Shown here in pieces: positions 1 through 8,793 of a stretch of DNA of 51,426 bases. Each line of letters opens with the position of its first letter. Position 1 is the stretch's first letter. The stretch covers positions 1-51,426 of the forward strand of contig JAEZGK010000045.1 of the NCBI GenBank assembly GCA_023437365.1. The letters run 5' to 3'. The translations under genes were made by a program, and so were the position numbers. Below the pieces are notes generated by a model that saw only the letters and a list, made by a program, of their open reading frames with translations, was not told the origin of the DNA and did no database searches. The stretch is from Bacillota bacterium. Lineage in GTDB: Bacteria; Bacillota; Clostridia; Lachnospirales; Lachnospiraceae.

Positions 1-16
1 TTCCCTGACATCCTAT

Positions 17-71
17 CGATATTGTTTGTCATAATCGAACATAAATGTTCGCTTCTGATCAAACAATATCG
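17..71. repeat. Nested stem-loops in the IS left end
   Basis: Bases 17-28 (CGATATTGTTTG) are the exact reverse complement of 60-71. Inside the loop, 36-42 and 45-51 (CGAACAT/ATGTTCG) form a second hairpin. This is the centre of a longer imperfect palindrome whose outer arms are 100-120 here and 51331-51351 in the second copy. Such structure upstream of a transposase gene commonly limits expression driven from outside promoters. Confidence 0.8.
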
Positions 72-184
72 ACAAGCTGTCCGGCAAACAGTGCATGACG
101 GGATGCCTGTATCCTTACTCTGGCTAACAAAGTGTTTTGCAACCAATGTCATTTAGTTAAGGCATTCTGTTGGCATAGCCTTGA

Positions 185-224
185 AGAGTAGAGTATAAGA
201 AATTATACCCTGCTCTTTTTTTTC
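185..224 (+). terminator. Terminator upstream of the transposase
   Basis: Arms 185-198 and 203-216 pair with one wobble and one mismatch around a GAAA loop, and a run of eight T follows. It faces the direction of the transposase and lies about 90 bp before its start, so it would stop transcripts entering the IS from the left. This looks like an insulator that keeps transposase expression low. Confidence 0.75.
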
Positions 225-309
225 GTAATAATTTAAAAAACACTTGACAAATATAGATAAATTTGCGGCGAAGCCCCTTAGATATATACATTTTAAGGAG
301 GTTTTGCTT

Positions 310-1620
310 ATGAATACTTATTCGCTGTCAATGAAAAACAAACTTAAGTCTATTATTAAAGAAATGGCTTCCACACCTTGGCTTTTTACTAAAAGCCCAG
401 AGAAGGATTTTACACGCAAGCGTAAATTAGATTTTGAGACCCTTATAAATATGATGCTTTCTATGGGAAGCCAAAATCTTAATCATGAACTAATGGAGTA
501 CTTTGGGTATCATCTCTCTACAGCCTCACCCTCGGCTTTCATCCAACAAAGAGAGAAAATACTACCCTCTGCTTTTGAATTCTTATTAAGTGAATTTACT
601 AATTCATTAGATGATCTTAAAGATTTTGAAGGATATAGACTTCTTGCAGTTGATGGCACAGATTTAAGTATCACCCATAATCGCAATGATACAGACACGT
701 ATCATCATCCTCATTCTGAGAAAGGGTTTAATCTGTTGCATCTGAATGCTATGTATGATTTATGTAACAAACTATATGTGGATGCCATTATCCAGCCTGG
801 CCGGAAAAGAAACGAATACAGGGCCCTTATTGACATGGTTGAACGATCATCCATGCAAGGAAATAGAATAATCATTGCTGATCGTGGTTACGAAAGCTAC
901 AACGTAATTGCCCACATCGAAGAAAAAGGATTGAATTATGTGATACGAGGAAAAGATATCAAAAGCAGTGGAATTATGGCAAAAAGAAAGTTGCCGGAAA
1001 CAGATGAGTTTGATGAGACGTTTTCCGTTGTGCTCACGCGAAAACAGACAAAAAATATAAAAGTAAACCCTGATTTATATCAATTCATCCCAAGTAATTG
1101 TACTTTTGATTTTCTTGAACTGAAAACACCAAAATGTTATCCAATAACATTCAGAGCTGTCCGCTTCAAGCTTACAGAAGATACATATGAAACAATAATC
1201 ACAAACTTGTCTTCTAGTGAGTTTCCAACAGAAAAAATCAAACATCTTTATCATTTACGCTGGGGTATAGAGACGTCTTTCAGGGAATTGAAGTACGCTA
1301 TAGGATTAACATATTTTCACACAAAAAAGGTGGAGTATATTTGTCAGGAAGTATTTGCAGGCCTAGTCATGTATAATTTTTGCGAAAAGATAACCTTACA
1401 CGTAATCATCGAGCAAAAAGATACAAAGCATATCTATCAGGCAAACTTTACAGCAGCCATACGGATATGTAGACATTTCTACAAATGCAAAGACAATATA
1501 CATCCACCAGATGTCGAAGCACTTATTCAAAAGAATATACTGCCAGTCCGAAACGGACGAAATGACCCTCGCAAAGTCAGAACTAAAGTAGCAGTTAGCT
1601 TCAATTACAGAATAGCATAA
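310..1620 (+). CDS. IS4-family transposase
   Basis: This protein of 436 residues cuts and joins the IS ends. The DDE core is visible: VDGTD (first Asp), ADRGY (second Asp), and LYHLRWGIETSFRELK, which is the Y-x2-R-x3-E-x6-K signature of the IS4 family and carries the catalytic Glu. An in-frame TTG at 244 would add 22 residues, but ATG 310 follows AAGGAGG (295-301) at good spacing and is preferred. The frame is intact with no stop or frameshift, so the copy may be active. Its upstream region contains nested hairpins and a terminator, consistent with tight control. Confidence 0.9.
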   Translation: MNTYSLSMKNKLKSIIKEMASTPWLFTKSPEKDFTRKRKLDFETLINMMLSMGSQNLNHELMEYFGYHLSTASPSAFIQQREKILPSAFEFLLSEFTNSLDDLKDFEGYRLLAVDGTDLSITHNRNDTDTYHHPHSEKGFNLLHLNAMYDLCNKLYVDAIIQPGRKRNEYRALIDMVERSSMQGNRIIIADRGYESYNVIAHIEEKGLNYVIRGKDIKSSGIMAKRKLPETDEFDETFSVVLTRKQTKNIKVNPDLYQFIPSNCTFDFLELKTPKCYPITFRAVRFKLTEDTYETIITNLSSSEFPTEKIKHLYHLRWGIETSFRELKYAIGLTYFHTKKVEYICQEVFAGLVMYNFCEKITLHVIIEQKDTKHIYQANFTAAIRICRHFYKCKDNIHPPDVEALIQKNILPVRNGRNDPRKVRTKVAVSFNYRIA

Positions 1621-1703
1621 TTGCTAAAATAAATATAGCTTTTTAAGCAGATAAAGCATCTGTTTAATTGTCATATAAAAAAACACTAAAACATAAGAGA
1701 AGA

Positions 1704-1745
1704 CAACTGGTATTAGAAAAAATACTACCAGTTGCCCAGTTTTTA
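1704..1745 (+). terminator. Terminator after the transposase
   Basis: The arms CAACTGGTA (1704-1712) and TACCAGTTG (1726-1734) are perfectly complementary and a short T-rich stretch follows (1740-1744). It would end transposase transcription before the right IS end. Confidence 0.65.
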
Positions 1746-1819
1746 CTTGTAAATAACGCATACCGCCGCATTATATTATCTTAACTAAATGACATTGGTT
1801 TTGCAACAGCCCCTTTTTT

Positions 1820-2191
1820 TTATTTGGAACTCTTTTTACTCTTTGCGCTATTCTCGGTAACTCTAAACTCGACAATCCTTCTGATGAGTTCATATGGTAT
1901 GGGCTGATTAAGAGGGAATTGCACCGATCCCTTCGCTCCCTTATAAACAGATAGCTCATTATGAAATTGTTCTGTACCGCTTGGTGTCGGATAAAAGCCT
2001 ATGTGCTTTTTAAAGGCTGCAAAATGAACCAGATTACCGTTCATATAGAAGGTAGGCATTTGATAACTGATTTTCTCTGTCGCCTCCGGGGCAGTCTCAT
2101 GTATTACTTCCCTTATCTTTTGAAGCATATCTTGAATTTCTTTTGGAAATTGTTCTATATACTCATCAATATTATGATATTCCACCTTCAT
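1820..2191 (-). CDS. DUF1801 / YdhG-like small protein
   Basis: A 123-residue cytoplasmic protein of the DUF1801 (YdhG/YdeI-like, frataxin-like fold) family. It shows the usual IDEYI-FPKEIQ opening, the central MPTFYMNGNLVHFAAFKKHIGFYPTP-type core and a lysine-rich end. The family is proposed to include iron-chaperone-like proteins, but the function here is unknown. The start is uncertain: ATG 2191 matches family N-termini but has GGAG only 3 bases away, while TTG 2200 would add three residues. It starts 6-15 bp after the helicase stop, so the two are probably co-transcribed and coupled. The IS end lies just past its stop codon. Confidence 0.75.
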   Translation of the reverse strand: MKVEYHNIDEYIEQFPKEIQDMLQKIREVIHETAPEATEKISYQMPTFYMNGNLVHFAAFKKHIGFYPTPSGTEQFHNELSVYKGAKGSVQFPLNQPIPYELIRRIVEFRVTENSAKSKKSSK

Positions 2192-2206
2192 GTTCTCCAA
2201 TGAAAA

Positions 2207-3802
2207 CTACGTCCTTTCCCTCCCAGACCTTTTACTTGATGCTTTAAAAAAGCTCCTTTTTTCTTTTAAAACACCATCAGCCGTCATTCGATACTTCTTC
2301 TTCGGATAACCTTTATCCTGTGCCGAAGCTCTCTGTGAAATATCTCTCCGTGAGGTTTCTCTATGTGAGGTATCTCTCTGTGAGGTATCCCTCTGTGTAG
2401 TATCGCTCCGTAAGTTATCACTCTGTGAGGTGTACTTCTGTGTAGCATCGCTCCGTAAGATACCACTCTGTGAGGTGTACTTCTTAGCATTTCTCTGTGA
2501 AGCATTTCTCTGAATATTGTTTCTTTGCGGCATTTCTCTATATGAGGTCTCGGAAGCCTTTAAGGCTGCATTTATGGGCTTTACTGCATCTTTCCTCGGC
2601 TGTGCGCCTTTCGCTGAGTCTTTCTTAGGTCTTTGCTGTGTGGTCTTAACTGCAGGAAAATTGTTCATTAGCGGGTATGGATGTTCCTTTACTTCTCGCA
2701 GGTGCTTACCAATTAACTTCTCTATATCCGTCAATAATTCCTTCTCATCAAAATCACAGAAGGAGATCGCCACTCCTCCGAGCCCGGCACGGCCTGTCCT
2801 TCCTATTCTATGCACATAGGTCTCGGGCACCTCCGGCAGGTCATAGTTAATGACATGGGAAAGCTCATCAATATCAATTCCTCTGGCAGCAATATCTGTT
2901 GCGATTAGAATACGCAATTTCTTGTTTTTAAAATTACTTAATGCAGTCTGCCTTGCTCCTTGAGATTTGTCTCCATGGATTGCCTGTGCTGTCACATTTT
3001 CTTTCGACAACTGCTTAACGATACGATCTGCTCCATGCTTGGTTCGGGTAAATACAAGCGCGGATACGATGGTTTTATCCTTTAAAATATGCAGTAACAA
3101 ATCCTTTTTATTTGTCTTATCGACGTAATACAGAAACTGTTCTATGGTATCTACGGTGGAAGACACCGGAGTAATTTGAATCTTTGCAGGGTTCTTCAAA
3201 ATTGTATTGGACAAATTAGCGATATCCGTAGGCATGGTTGCCGAAAAAAGCAAGGTCTGCTTTTTCACTGGTGTTTTTGCGATGATTTTTTTCACGTCGT
3301 TGATAAAGCCCATATCCAGCATACGATCGGCTTCATCCAGAATTAGCATTTTAATATTCCCAAGGTCTACGAGTCTTTGATTGATTAAATCATTCAATCT
3401 ACCGGGAGTTGCTACCAGGATATCTACTCCCTGCTGTAATTTTTCTTCCTGAGGTTTTTGGGAAACACCGCCAAAGATAACACAGCAATTCAATTTTGCA
3501 TATTTACCATAGGTACAAAAGCTTTCATAGATCTGAAGCGCAAGCTCTCTGGTTGGTGTGATAATCAAAGCCCTGATAGGACGTTTTGCAGGATGCGGAG
3601 CCCTTTCCTCACTAAGCAGCTGCAGTGTCGGTATCGCAAAGGCAGCTGTCTTACCAGTCCCTGTCTGCGCACATCCAAGGATATCTCTGCCGTTTAATAT
3701 ATATGGAATAGCCTCTTCCTGAATCGGTGTGGGGGTTACATAATTTTCTTTCTCCAGAGCTTTTAATATTTCCGGTACTATCTTTAATTCTTTAAATTGC
3801 AT
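2207..3802 (-). CDS. DEAD-box ATP-dependent RNA helicase
   Basis: An RNA helicase that remodels RNA or ribonucleoprotein using ATP. All core motifs are visible: the Q motif, AQTGTGKT (Walker A, about residues 45-52), PTRELA, TPGR, DEAD (about 156-159), SAT, ARGIDI and HRIGRTGRAG. After about residue 385 comes a long basic tail with pentapeptide repeats of the type (D/E)TS(Q/H/R)R, probably a disordered RNA-binding extension as in other cold-shock-type helicases (CshA/RhlE-like). ATG 3802 has GGAG 5 bases upstream and matches family N-termini; an upstream TTG at 3877 with its own AAGGAG would add 25 residues and cannot be excluded. It is followed closely by the DUF1801 gene. Confidence 0.9.
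   Translation of the reverse strand: MQFKELKIVPEILKALEKENYVTPTPIQEEAIPYILNGRDILGCAQTGTGKTAAFAIPTLQLLSEERAPHPAKRPIRALIITPTRELALQIYESFCTYGKYAKLNCCVIFGGVSQKPQEEKLQQGVDILVATPGRLNDLINQRLVDLGNIKMLILDEADRMLDMGFINDVKKIIAKTPVKKQTLLFSATMPTDIANLSNTILKNPAKIQITPVSSTVDTIEQFLYYVDKTNKKDLLLHILKDKTIVSALVFTRTKHGADRIVKQLSKENVTAQAIHGDKSQGARQTALSNFKNKKLRILIATDIAARGIDIDELSHVINYDLPEVPETYVHRIGRTGRAGLGGVAISFCDFDEKELLTDIEKLIGKHLREVKEHPYPLMNNFPAVKTTQQRPKKDSAKGAQPRKDAVKPINAALKASETSYREMPQRNNIQRNASQRNAKKYTSQSGILRSDATQKYTSQSDNLRSDTTQRDTSQRDTSHRETSRRDISQRASAQDKGYPKKKYRMTADGVLKEKRSFFKASSKRSGRERT
2320..2520 (-). repeat. 15-bp and 45-bp tandem repeats in the helicase tail
   Basis: On the plus strand GTGAGG recurs exactly every 15 bp (2350, 2365, 2380), which encodes the five-residue repeat. 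A 45-bp block is duplicated nearby (TCGCTCCGTAAG at 2403 and 2448). The repeat keeps frame, so copy number could vary between strains without breaking the gene. Confidence 0.75.
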
Positions 3803-4055
3803 AAATTCTCCATTCTTATCACCTGTAAATTTCTGCATAAGCACAAATTCACCGTGCGAAAATTCTTGATTATTCAATCAAGCTCCTTGCTTCATAAATC
3901 ATTCACATAATCTTATTAGATAATCCTTATAGTATGAACGTAACATATGTTCATGAGCTGAGCTTTTTGCTTCACTCGGTACTTGCAAGCAAGCCTGCAA
4001 ATACACAGTACGCCTTATTATATCATGATTACGCTATTAGTAAAGCACAATTGAA

Positions 4056-4089
4056 ATTCCTTACCTTTCTCAAAGGGTTAGTAAGGAAT
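4056..4089 (-). terminator. Hairpin after the metallophosphoesterase gene
   Basis: Arms ATTCCTTAC (4056-4064) and GTAAGGAAT (4081-4089) are perfectly complementary, with further CCTTT/AAAGG pairing inside. It lies 12 bp beyond the stop of the upstream minus-strand gene. The T-tract is weak, so termination is likely but not certain. Confidence 0.5.
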
Positions 4090-4101
4090 CCTGATTTCTA
4101 G

Positions 4102-5709
4102 TTACCTGGTTACCTCCTGTTTAGGCCGAAGCTGTATTACTTCCTTCCTATTCCCGTTGCCGTCCTCATAGGATATGATCATCTGCTGCGATGTTGCTTC
4201 TACCCTTACTGCCAGATACTCTTCTCCTTCCCATGCACTTCCTCCGCCGATCACTGTTGGAAATGCAGCGTCATAATCCTCCGGTTGCAATAGCAGCGAT
4301 GTATGGGTGTGTCCGGAGAAAGCAGCATCGATTCCTGCCTCAGAGAGCATGGAACGCCACGCAGTCTCATTCGTTTTTAAATAATCCTCTTCCTTCTGCT
4401 CGAGGTAGCTGTTTAGCGGCATATGAATCAATGCGATACGATAGGTCGCAGCCTTGTATTCCTCGCTTGCCAATACTTGCTCCAACCATTTTGTTTCTTC
4501 CTCTTTATAGCTCTTAAAATCTACCAGACCACTGTACTCCTCATGATTATCCAGCTTATCCTCACCGGAATCAAGAACGATCGCATAGACTGGACCAGCT
4601 TGAAAGGTATAATAATATCTGTCCTTCGGAAGCGCCAGATACTCCTTCAGGCTCCTTGCAGCAGCACCTCGCGTTTCATGATTGCCTCGAACGAAGTATA
4701 GCAGCTTGTTATGCTCGGTATAGCTGCCAAAGGGAGATAAAAATTTCTTTGTCATGGCTTCAAAATCCTCAGCCACCTCCACCGCATCCCCGTTAGAGAC
4801 AACAAAGTCATATGTATTTCCTGTCAGAAAATTCTTATAGATTTTCTGATTTCCATGAACATCATTTAAGATATAAAAGGTTACTTTATCCTTTTCCAGT
4901 TGGTTTTTATAGTGAATGAGAGGAGATACGATTGTATTTCCATAGGAGGCATAGTTTTGATACAGCTGCTTTATCCTTCTGCTGCGAACGAAGTAATACA
5001 CTTCATCCATATCCGTGATGTTCAGCAGTACTTTATGAAGCCTTGTATTTGCCTGCAGCAGCCCATCCTCCTCTTCATAAACTGTGATAAGCTTTTCCGG
5101 GTCCCCTCCATAGCTCACCTCGGTGGTGCTTTCTACATTTGTAGTCCATAAGACTGCCAGTGTATCCTGATCCACCTCCTGCAGGATTGGGCCGGAGGTG
5201 ATCCTTACCCGGCCAAAGTCAAATATCATATACATTGAAGTCCCTGCCACAAGCAGGATAATCAATGCCCGGAACCATCCATTCCTACAAAGTCTGCTGT
5301 TCGGATACACCAGAGTGAGGAACAATACTATCACTGCCGCTGCGATATAAGGCAGAGCAAATCCCAATTCTCTGATTACTTCGTATCGGATACTTCCCAT
5401 CTGAAGATAAAGGTAGACATTTAATATAAGGGATAGCGCATCTATAAAAAGAAATACATATGTAAGAATTTTGATCGGAAGCATATTCAGCTTCTTCTTA
5501 GTATAGGTACGCATTCCTATGACGAACAAGAAAAATATTACCGCTCCCAACAGTATACCGGTCAATAATCCGGTGAAAGCAATTCCTCCCGGAAGCTTAA
5601 TCGCTTGATCTACAAAAATCCAGATAGATCGCATCAACAGGAAAAATCCTAAAGTAAGTAATGATAAAAAAACACCAATAGTAATTACGACATCAGACAC
5701 CTTTTTCAT
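4102..5709 (-). CDS. Membrane-anchored calcineurin-like metallophosphoesterase
   Basis: This protein of about 535 residues has five N-terminal hydrophobic helices (within residues 1-165), a purple-acid-phosphatase-like fibronectin-type stretch (about 170-245) and a metallophosphatase domain. The metal ligands are visible as NDVHG (D283, H285), NGD (D308), RGNHE (N343, H344), IHMP (H429) and GHTH (H467, H469). It probably hydrolyses a phosphate ester at the outer membrane face; the substrate is unknown. ATG 5709 has GGGGAG 6 bases upstream and is preferred over ATG 5733. It appears to be a single-gene unit. The FN3-plus-phosphatase order resembles purple acid phosphatases, but the membrane anchor is unusual for them. 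Confidence 0.8.
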   Translation of the reverse strand: MKKVSDVVITIGVFLSLLTLGFFLLMRSIWIFVDQAIKLPGGIAFTGLLTGILLGAVIFFLFVIGMRTYTKKKLNMLPIKILTYVFLFIDALSLILNVYLYLQMGSIRYEVIRELGFALPYIAAAVIVLFLTLVYPNSRLCRNGWFRALIILLVAGTSMYMIFDFGRVRITSGPILQEVDQDTLAVLWTTNVESTTEVSYGGDPEKLITVYEEEDGLLQANTRLHKVLLNITDMDEVYYFVRSRRIKQLYQNYASYGNTIVSPLIHYKNQLEKDKVTFYILNDVHGNQKIYKNFLTGNTYDFVVSNGDAVEVAEDFEAMTKKFLSPFGSYTEHNKLLYFVRGNHETRGAAARSLKEYLALPKDRYYYTFQAGPVYAIVLDSGEDKLDNHEEYSGLVDFKSYKEEETKWLEQVLASEEYKAATYRIALIHMPLNSYLEQKEEDYLKTNETAWRSMLSEAGIDAAFSGHTHTSLLLQPEDYDAAFPTVIGGGSAWEGEEYLAVRVEATSQQMIISYEDGNGNRKEVIQLRPKQEVTR

Positions 5710-5825
5710 TCTACTCTCCCCATATCTTATCATTCATACTAATCATCTCCATTATAATCCTTCTATTATTGTATTACAAATAAAAGTGATGCAGCAAAGC
5801 TTGCACCACTTTTATATAGCTAATA

Positions 5826-6653
5826 TCACCGACATAATCCCCTTAGCAGACTAATCTCCTCCGCATATCCGGATAGCTCATTCGGCGTCTCAAGGTAAAA
5901 AGGCAAGTCCTTCAAAGCCGGATGATTGATTATCCTTGTAATTGCTGTAATGCCTAGGGTCCCCATACCGAGCTTTTCATGACGATCCTTATGACTGCCC
6001 AATGGGTTCTTACTGTCATTCATATGAATAGCCCAAAGTTTTTCCAACCCCAGTACTCGATCAAACTCCCCCAGAACCCCATCCAGATCGTTCACAATAT
6101 CGTATCCCGCATCATAGACATGGCAGGTATCAAGGCAGACTCCCACTTGATCGGATAAAAATACTCCGTCAAGAATCCTCCGTAGTTCTTCAAAGGTCTT
6201 CCCCACCTCAGTTCCCTTTCCGGCCATGGTCTCCAATAATACCCTGGTCGTCTGCTTAGGTGCCAAACTTTCATTTAGCGTCTCGGTAATCAAAGCTATC
6301 CCGGTATTTGTACCCTGCCCTCCGTGACTTCCGGGGTGAAAGTTATAATATTGATCAGGCAGATGCTCCATCCGCTCTAAATCCTCAGCCATAGTCATCA
6401 AGGCAAACTCCCGTACTCTTAAATCAGGGGAACAGGGATTGAGTGTATAGGGGGCATGGGCCAGTAGCACTCCGAAATTATTCTCCTTCACCAGCACAAG
6501 AAGCTTTCCGATATCCTCCTGGTCAAGCTTCTTTGCTCTGCTGCCCCGGGGATTACGAGTAAAAAACTGAAAGGTATTTGCTCCGATATTCAAAGCATCT
6601 TTTCCCATGGCCTGAAACCCTTTTGATGAGGACAGATGACAACCCAAAAGCAT
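5826..6653 (-). CDS. nfo: Endonuclease IV (AP endonuclease)
   Basis: Deoxyribonuclease IV cuts the backbone at abasic sites and some oxidised bases in base-excision repair. The 275-residue length is usual for the family. Recognisable family blocks are GCHLSSSKG at the N-terminus, AHAPYTLNPCSP, the zinc-ligand regions NFHPGSHGGQG, LETMAGKGTEVG and CLDTCHVYDAGYD, then HMNDSKNPLGSHKDRHEKLGMG and a C-terminal LETPNE. All expected His/Asp/Glu ligands appear present. The ribosome site AAGGAG lies 9 bases before ATG. Its upstream region holds a 39-bp tandem repeat. Confidence 0.95.
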   Translation of the reverse strand: MLLGCHLSSSKGFQAMGKDALNIGANTFQFFTRNPRGSRAKKLDQEDIGKLLVLVKENNFGVLLAHAPYTLNPCSPDLRVREFALMTMAEDLERMEHLPDQYYNFHPGSHGGQGTNTGIALITETLNESLAPKQTTRVLLETMAGKGTEVGKTFEELRRILDGVFLSDQVGVCLDTCHVYDAGYDIVNDLDGVLGEFDRVLGLEKLWAIHMNDSKNPLGSHKDRHEKLGMGTLGITAITRIINHPALKDLPFYLETPNELSGYAEEISLLRGLCR

Positions 6654-6711
6654 AGCTTTCCTCTCCTTATGGTTAAATACAATAGGATACAGTAATATCC
6701 TACTATTAGTT

Positions 6712-6828
6712 CCACGATACTAAAGCAGTAAGATCCTATTTATTATTACTTCATGATATTAAAGCAGTAAGATCCTATTTATTATTACTTCATGTTATTA
6801 AAGCAGTAAGACCCTATTTATTATTTAC
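6712..6828. repeat. Three tandem 39-bp repeats
   Basis: The unit containing TAAAGCAGTAAGATCCTATT recurs at an exact 39-bp period (TAAAGCAG at 6721, 6760 and 6799), with a few substitutions between units. The array fills most of the gap between the VOC gene and nfo, about 60-170 bp upstream of the nfo start. Its role is unknown. Confidence 0.85.
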
Positions 6829-6847
6829 TTCACTTCAAAACATTCCA

Positions 6848-7297
6848 TCAGCTTCTCCAGCTTTGTAATTCCACAATATTTCCTTCCGGATCCGCAGCGT
6901 ATACAAAGGTCGCCTTACGACCATTCTCATATTCTGCATGGACAAGTTCTCCGATCGTACTGCCGCCGGAAGCAAGTACCTTCTCAAGAGTCTTCTCTAC
7001 ATCCTCCACTTCAAAGGCAATATGTGCAAAGCCATAAGAATTGATGGAATGCTTCAGCTCTCCGATCATGCTTTCATAAGAAAATATCTCAAGCGTCGGG
7101 TGTGTCTCTCCATACCCCGGAAGGCATAAATGCTCCCCCACGATATGCGCCTGTGGTATACCTGTCATACGGTCCAGCCAGGCTCCGCGCAGATTCCTTG
7201 TCTCACCGATACTTCGGCAGTCAAATACCTGTTTATAGAAGTTAATCAGTTTATCAGGATCCCTTGCAATAATATTGGTATGAACATAACGAGTCAT
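6848..7297 (-). CDS. VOC-superfamily (glyoxalase-like) protein
   Basis: A 149-residue protein of the vicinal-oxygen-chelate fold, built from two beta-alpha-beta-beta-beta halves. The first half reads NIIARDPDKLINFYKQVF and the second begins at GFAHIAFEVEDVEKTLEKVLASGG and ends DPEGNIVELQSW, with His and Glu in the usual metal-ligand places. Relatives include glyoxalase I, fosfomycin-resistance proteins and dioxygenases; the actual substrate is not known. It starts 9 bp after the MFS exporter stop, so the pair probably forms one operon that handles or expels a toxic small molecule. Confidence 0.85.
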   Translation of the reverse strand: MTRYVHTNIIARDPDKLINFYKQVFDCRSIGETRNLRGAWLDRMTGIPQAHIVGEHLCLPGYGETHPTLEIFSYESMIGELKHSINSYGFAHIAFEVEDVEKTLEKVLASGGSTIGELVHAEYENGRKATFVYAADPEGNIVELQSWRS

Positions 7298-7306
7298 AGG
7301 ATTACC

Positions 7307-8722
7307 TCACTTTCTATTTTTTCTGCCAATCAGCCTTAATAAGGTTAATACCGCTCCGACAAATGAGATAACTCCGGCTGTAATATATACTGTCTTCATT
7401 CCGAAGATAAACGCATCACTACGTCCCACCACATAATCCGTGACGCGATACCCGATTTTTATACTCATCATGCCATACAGCAGGGTGGTAGCCAAAGCAA
7501 TACCGCAAACCATGCCCAGGTTTCTGATCAACGCATTAATGCTTCCGGCTATTCCAAGCTTGTCTCTGGATACCGTGGACATGATCAGTGAATTATTGGG
7601 CGATTGGAAGATTCCCATACCAACAGACATAATTCCAATAAATAAAATCATGCTGAGTACAGTTGAATTCTCACTCAGCGTAGACATCAAAAGCAAACCA
7701 ATGCTGGTCATTACTAATCCCAGGAAGGTGAGGAGCTCCGATCCGATCTTATCTGATAAATGTCCGCTTACCGGTGCTACCACAGACAGGATCAATGGAT
7801 AAATCATAAGTATCAAGCCTGTATACTGCGGGGAATAGGCCATCACATTCTGCAGATAAAATGGCAGGATGATATTGCTGCAGAATATTGCTACAAAGGA
7901 GATGAAGCCGCAAAAGATACTCAGTGAAAACAATGTATTTTTAAAAATCTGCAACTGAATCATTGGATTTTCACGCTTCTGTTCAACGATAAAGAATACC
8001 AGGAAGGAAACCGCAGACAGAACAAAGCCCGATAATATCCATGAATCTGTAAAGCCTCGGTTCAGGCCTTCATTCATAGCTGAGAACAACGAAACAATCG
8101 CAACCAGAAATAATGCGGCCCCCAAGCTGTCAAATCTCCCGACAGCTGCTCTATGACCCTTCGGTAATAGCTTAATACATAAGTATAAGGTTACCAGACC
8201 AATCGGAACATTAATTAAAAAAATATATTCCCAGCTTGCAGCCCCTACAATCAGACCACCAAGTCCGGGTCCTGTAAGAGAACCCAACGCTACGGCCGTT
8301 CCGTTCAAGCCTAGTGCCTTGCCTCTTTCATTTGGAGGGAAGGTCTCCGCTATGATGCCCTGGTTATTGGCCATGGTACCTGCGGCACCGATTGCCTGAA
8401 TAATTCTTGCAATGATCAGCATTGCAAAGGAATGTGTTAAGCCGCATAGCAACGAGCCCAGGGTAAAGATACCCAACCCTATCGTAAACACTCTTGTTTT
8501 CCCAAGGATATCTCCCAATCTTCCAAAGATTAAGACTGTACCTGCAATAACAACCAAATAACAGGTTGCCACCAATTGAATATTTGCTGTCGTAACACCC
8601 AGCACCTTAGCCATCCTTGGCAGGGCCACATTGACTATACTGCCATCCAGGGTTGACATAAAGGTTGCTAATATTACGATTGCCATGATTGTCCATTTCT
8701 TTTTACTCGTTGTACTTTCCAT
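7307..8722 (-). CDS. MFS drug exporter, DHA2 (14-helix) family
   Basis: A 471-residue proton-driven efflux pump of the EmrB/QacA type. Visible family motifs are LDGSIVNVALP in helix 1, GRLGDILGKTR in the loop after helix 2 (motif A) and GSLTGPGLGG in helix 5 (motif C). Hydrophobic segments run to the C-terminus and fit about 14 helices. ATG 8722 has GAGAGG 5 bases upstream and is preferred over the ATG at 8770, which would add 16 residues lying in the leader. A good sigma-A promoter sits at 8794-8822. It leads the operon with the VOC gene. The substrate cannot be read from sequence. Confidence 0.85.
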   Translation of the reverse strand: MESTTSKKKWTIMAIVILATFMSTLDGSIVNVALPRMAKVLGVTTANIQLVATCYLVVIAGTVLIFGRLGDILGKTRVFTIGLGIFTLGSLLCGLTHSFAMLIIARIIQAIGAAGTMANNQGIIAETFPPNERGKALGLNGTAVALGSLTGPGLGGLIVGAASWEYIFLINVPIGLVTLYLCIKLLPKGHRAAVGRFDSLGAALFLVAIVSLFSAMNEGLNRGFTDSWILSGFVLSAVSFLVFFIVEQKRENPMIQLQIFKNTLFSLSIFCGFISFVAIFCSNIILPFYLQNVMAYSPQYTGLILMIYPLILSVVAPVSGHLSDKIGSELLTFLGLVMTSIGLLLMSTLSENSTVLSMILFIGIMSVGMGIFQSPNNSLIMSTVSRDKLGIAGSINALIRNLGMVCGIALATTLLYGMMSIKIGYRVTDYVVGRSDAFIFGMKTVYITAGVISFVGAVLTLLRLIGRKNRK

Positions 8723-8793
8723 AATTACCTCTCGTTGTTGTGCATTGTGACCCATGAATATCATGTCCATTATTAGATTAATTAGCAGTCAAT

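Larger units (their letters stand above)
1..1813 (+). mobile_element. IS4-family insertion sequence, copy A (left tip missing)
   Basis: The element contains a DDE transposase gene (310-1620) and ends on the right with the 16-bp repeat GTTTTGCAACAGCCCC at 1798-1813. Its reverse complement opens a second copy at 51300. An inner 17-bp inverted repeat (144-160 with 1781-1797) adds to the ends. The left tip lies outside the window. Joining the first 63 bases of copy B (51300-51362) to 1-1813 predicts an intact element of about 1876 bp; this assumes the two copies are identical. The element ends 6 bp past the stop codon of the neighbouring DUF1801 gene. No target duplication can be tested because each copy shows only one flank. 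Confidence 0.85.

Noticed and set aside
244..309. TTGACA-like promoter and longer transposase start at 244
   Set aside because: No -10 at a proper distance was found, and ATG 310 has a strong ribosome site.
2320..2520. CRISPR-like repeats
   Set aside because: The 15-bp units are contiguous without unique spacers and keep the reading frame of the helicase tail.
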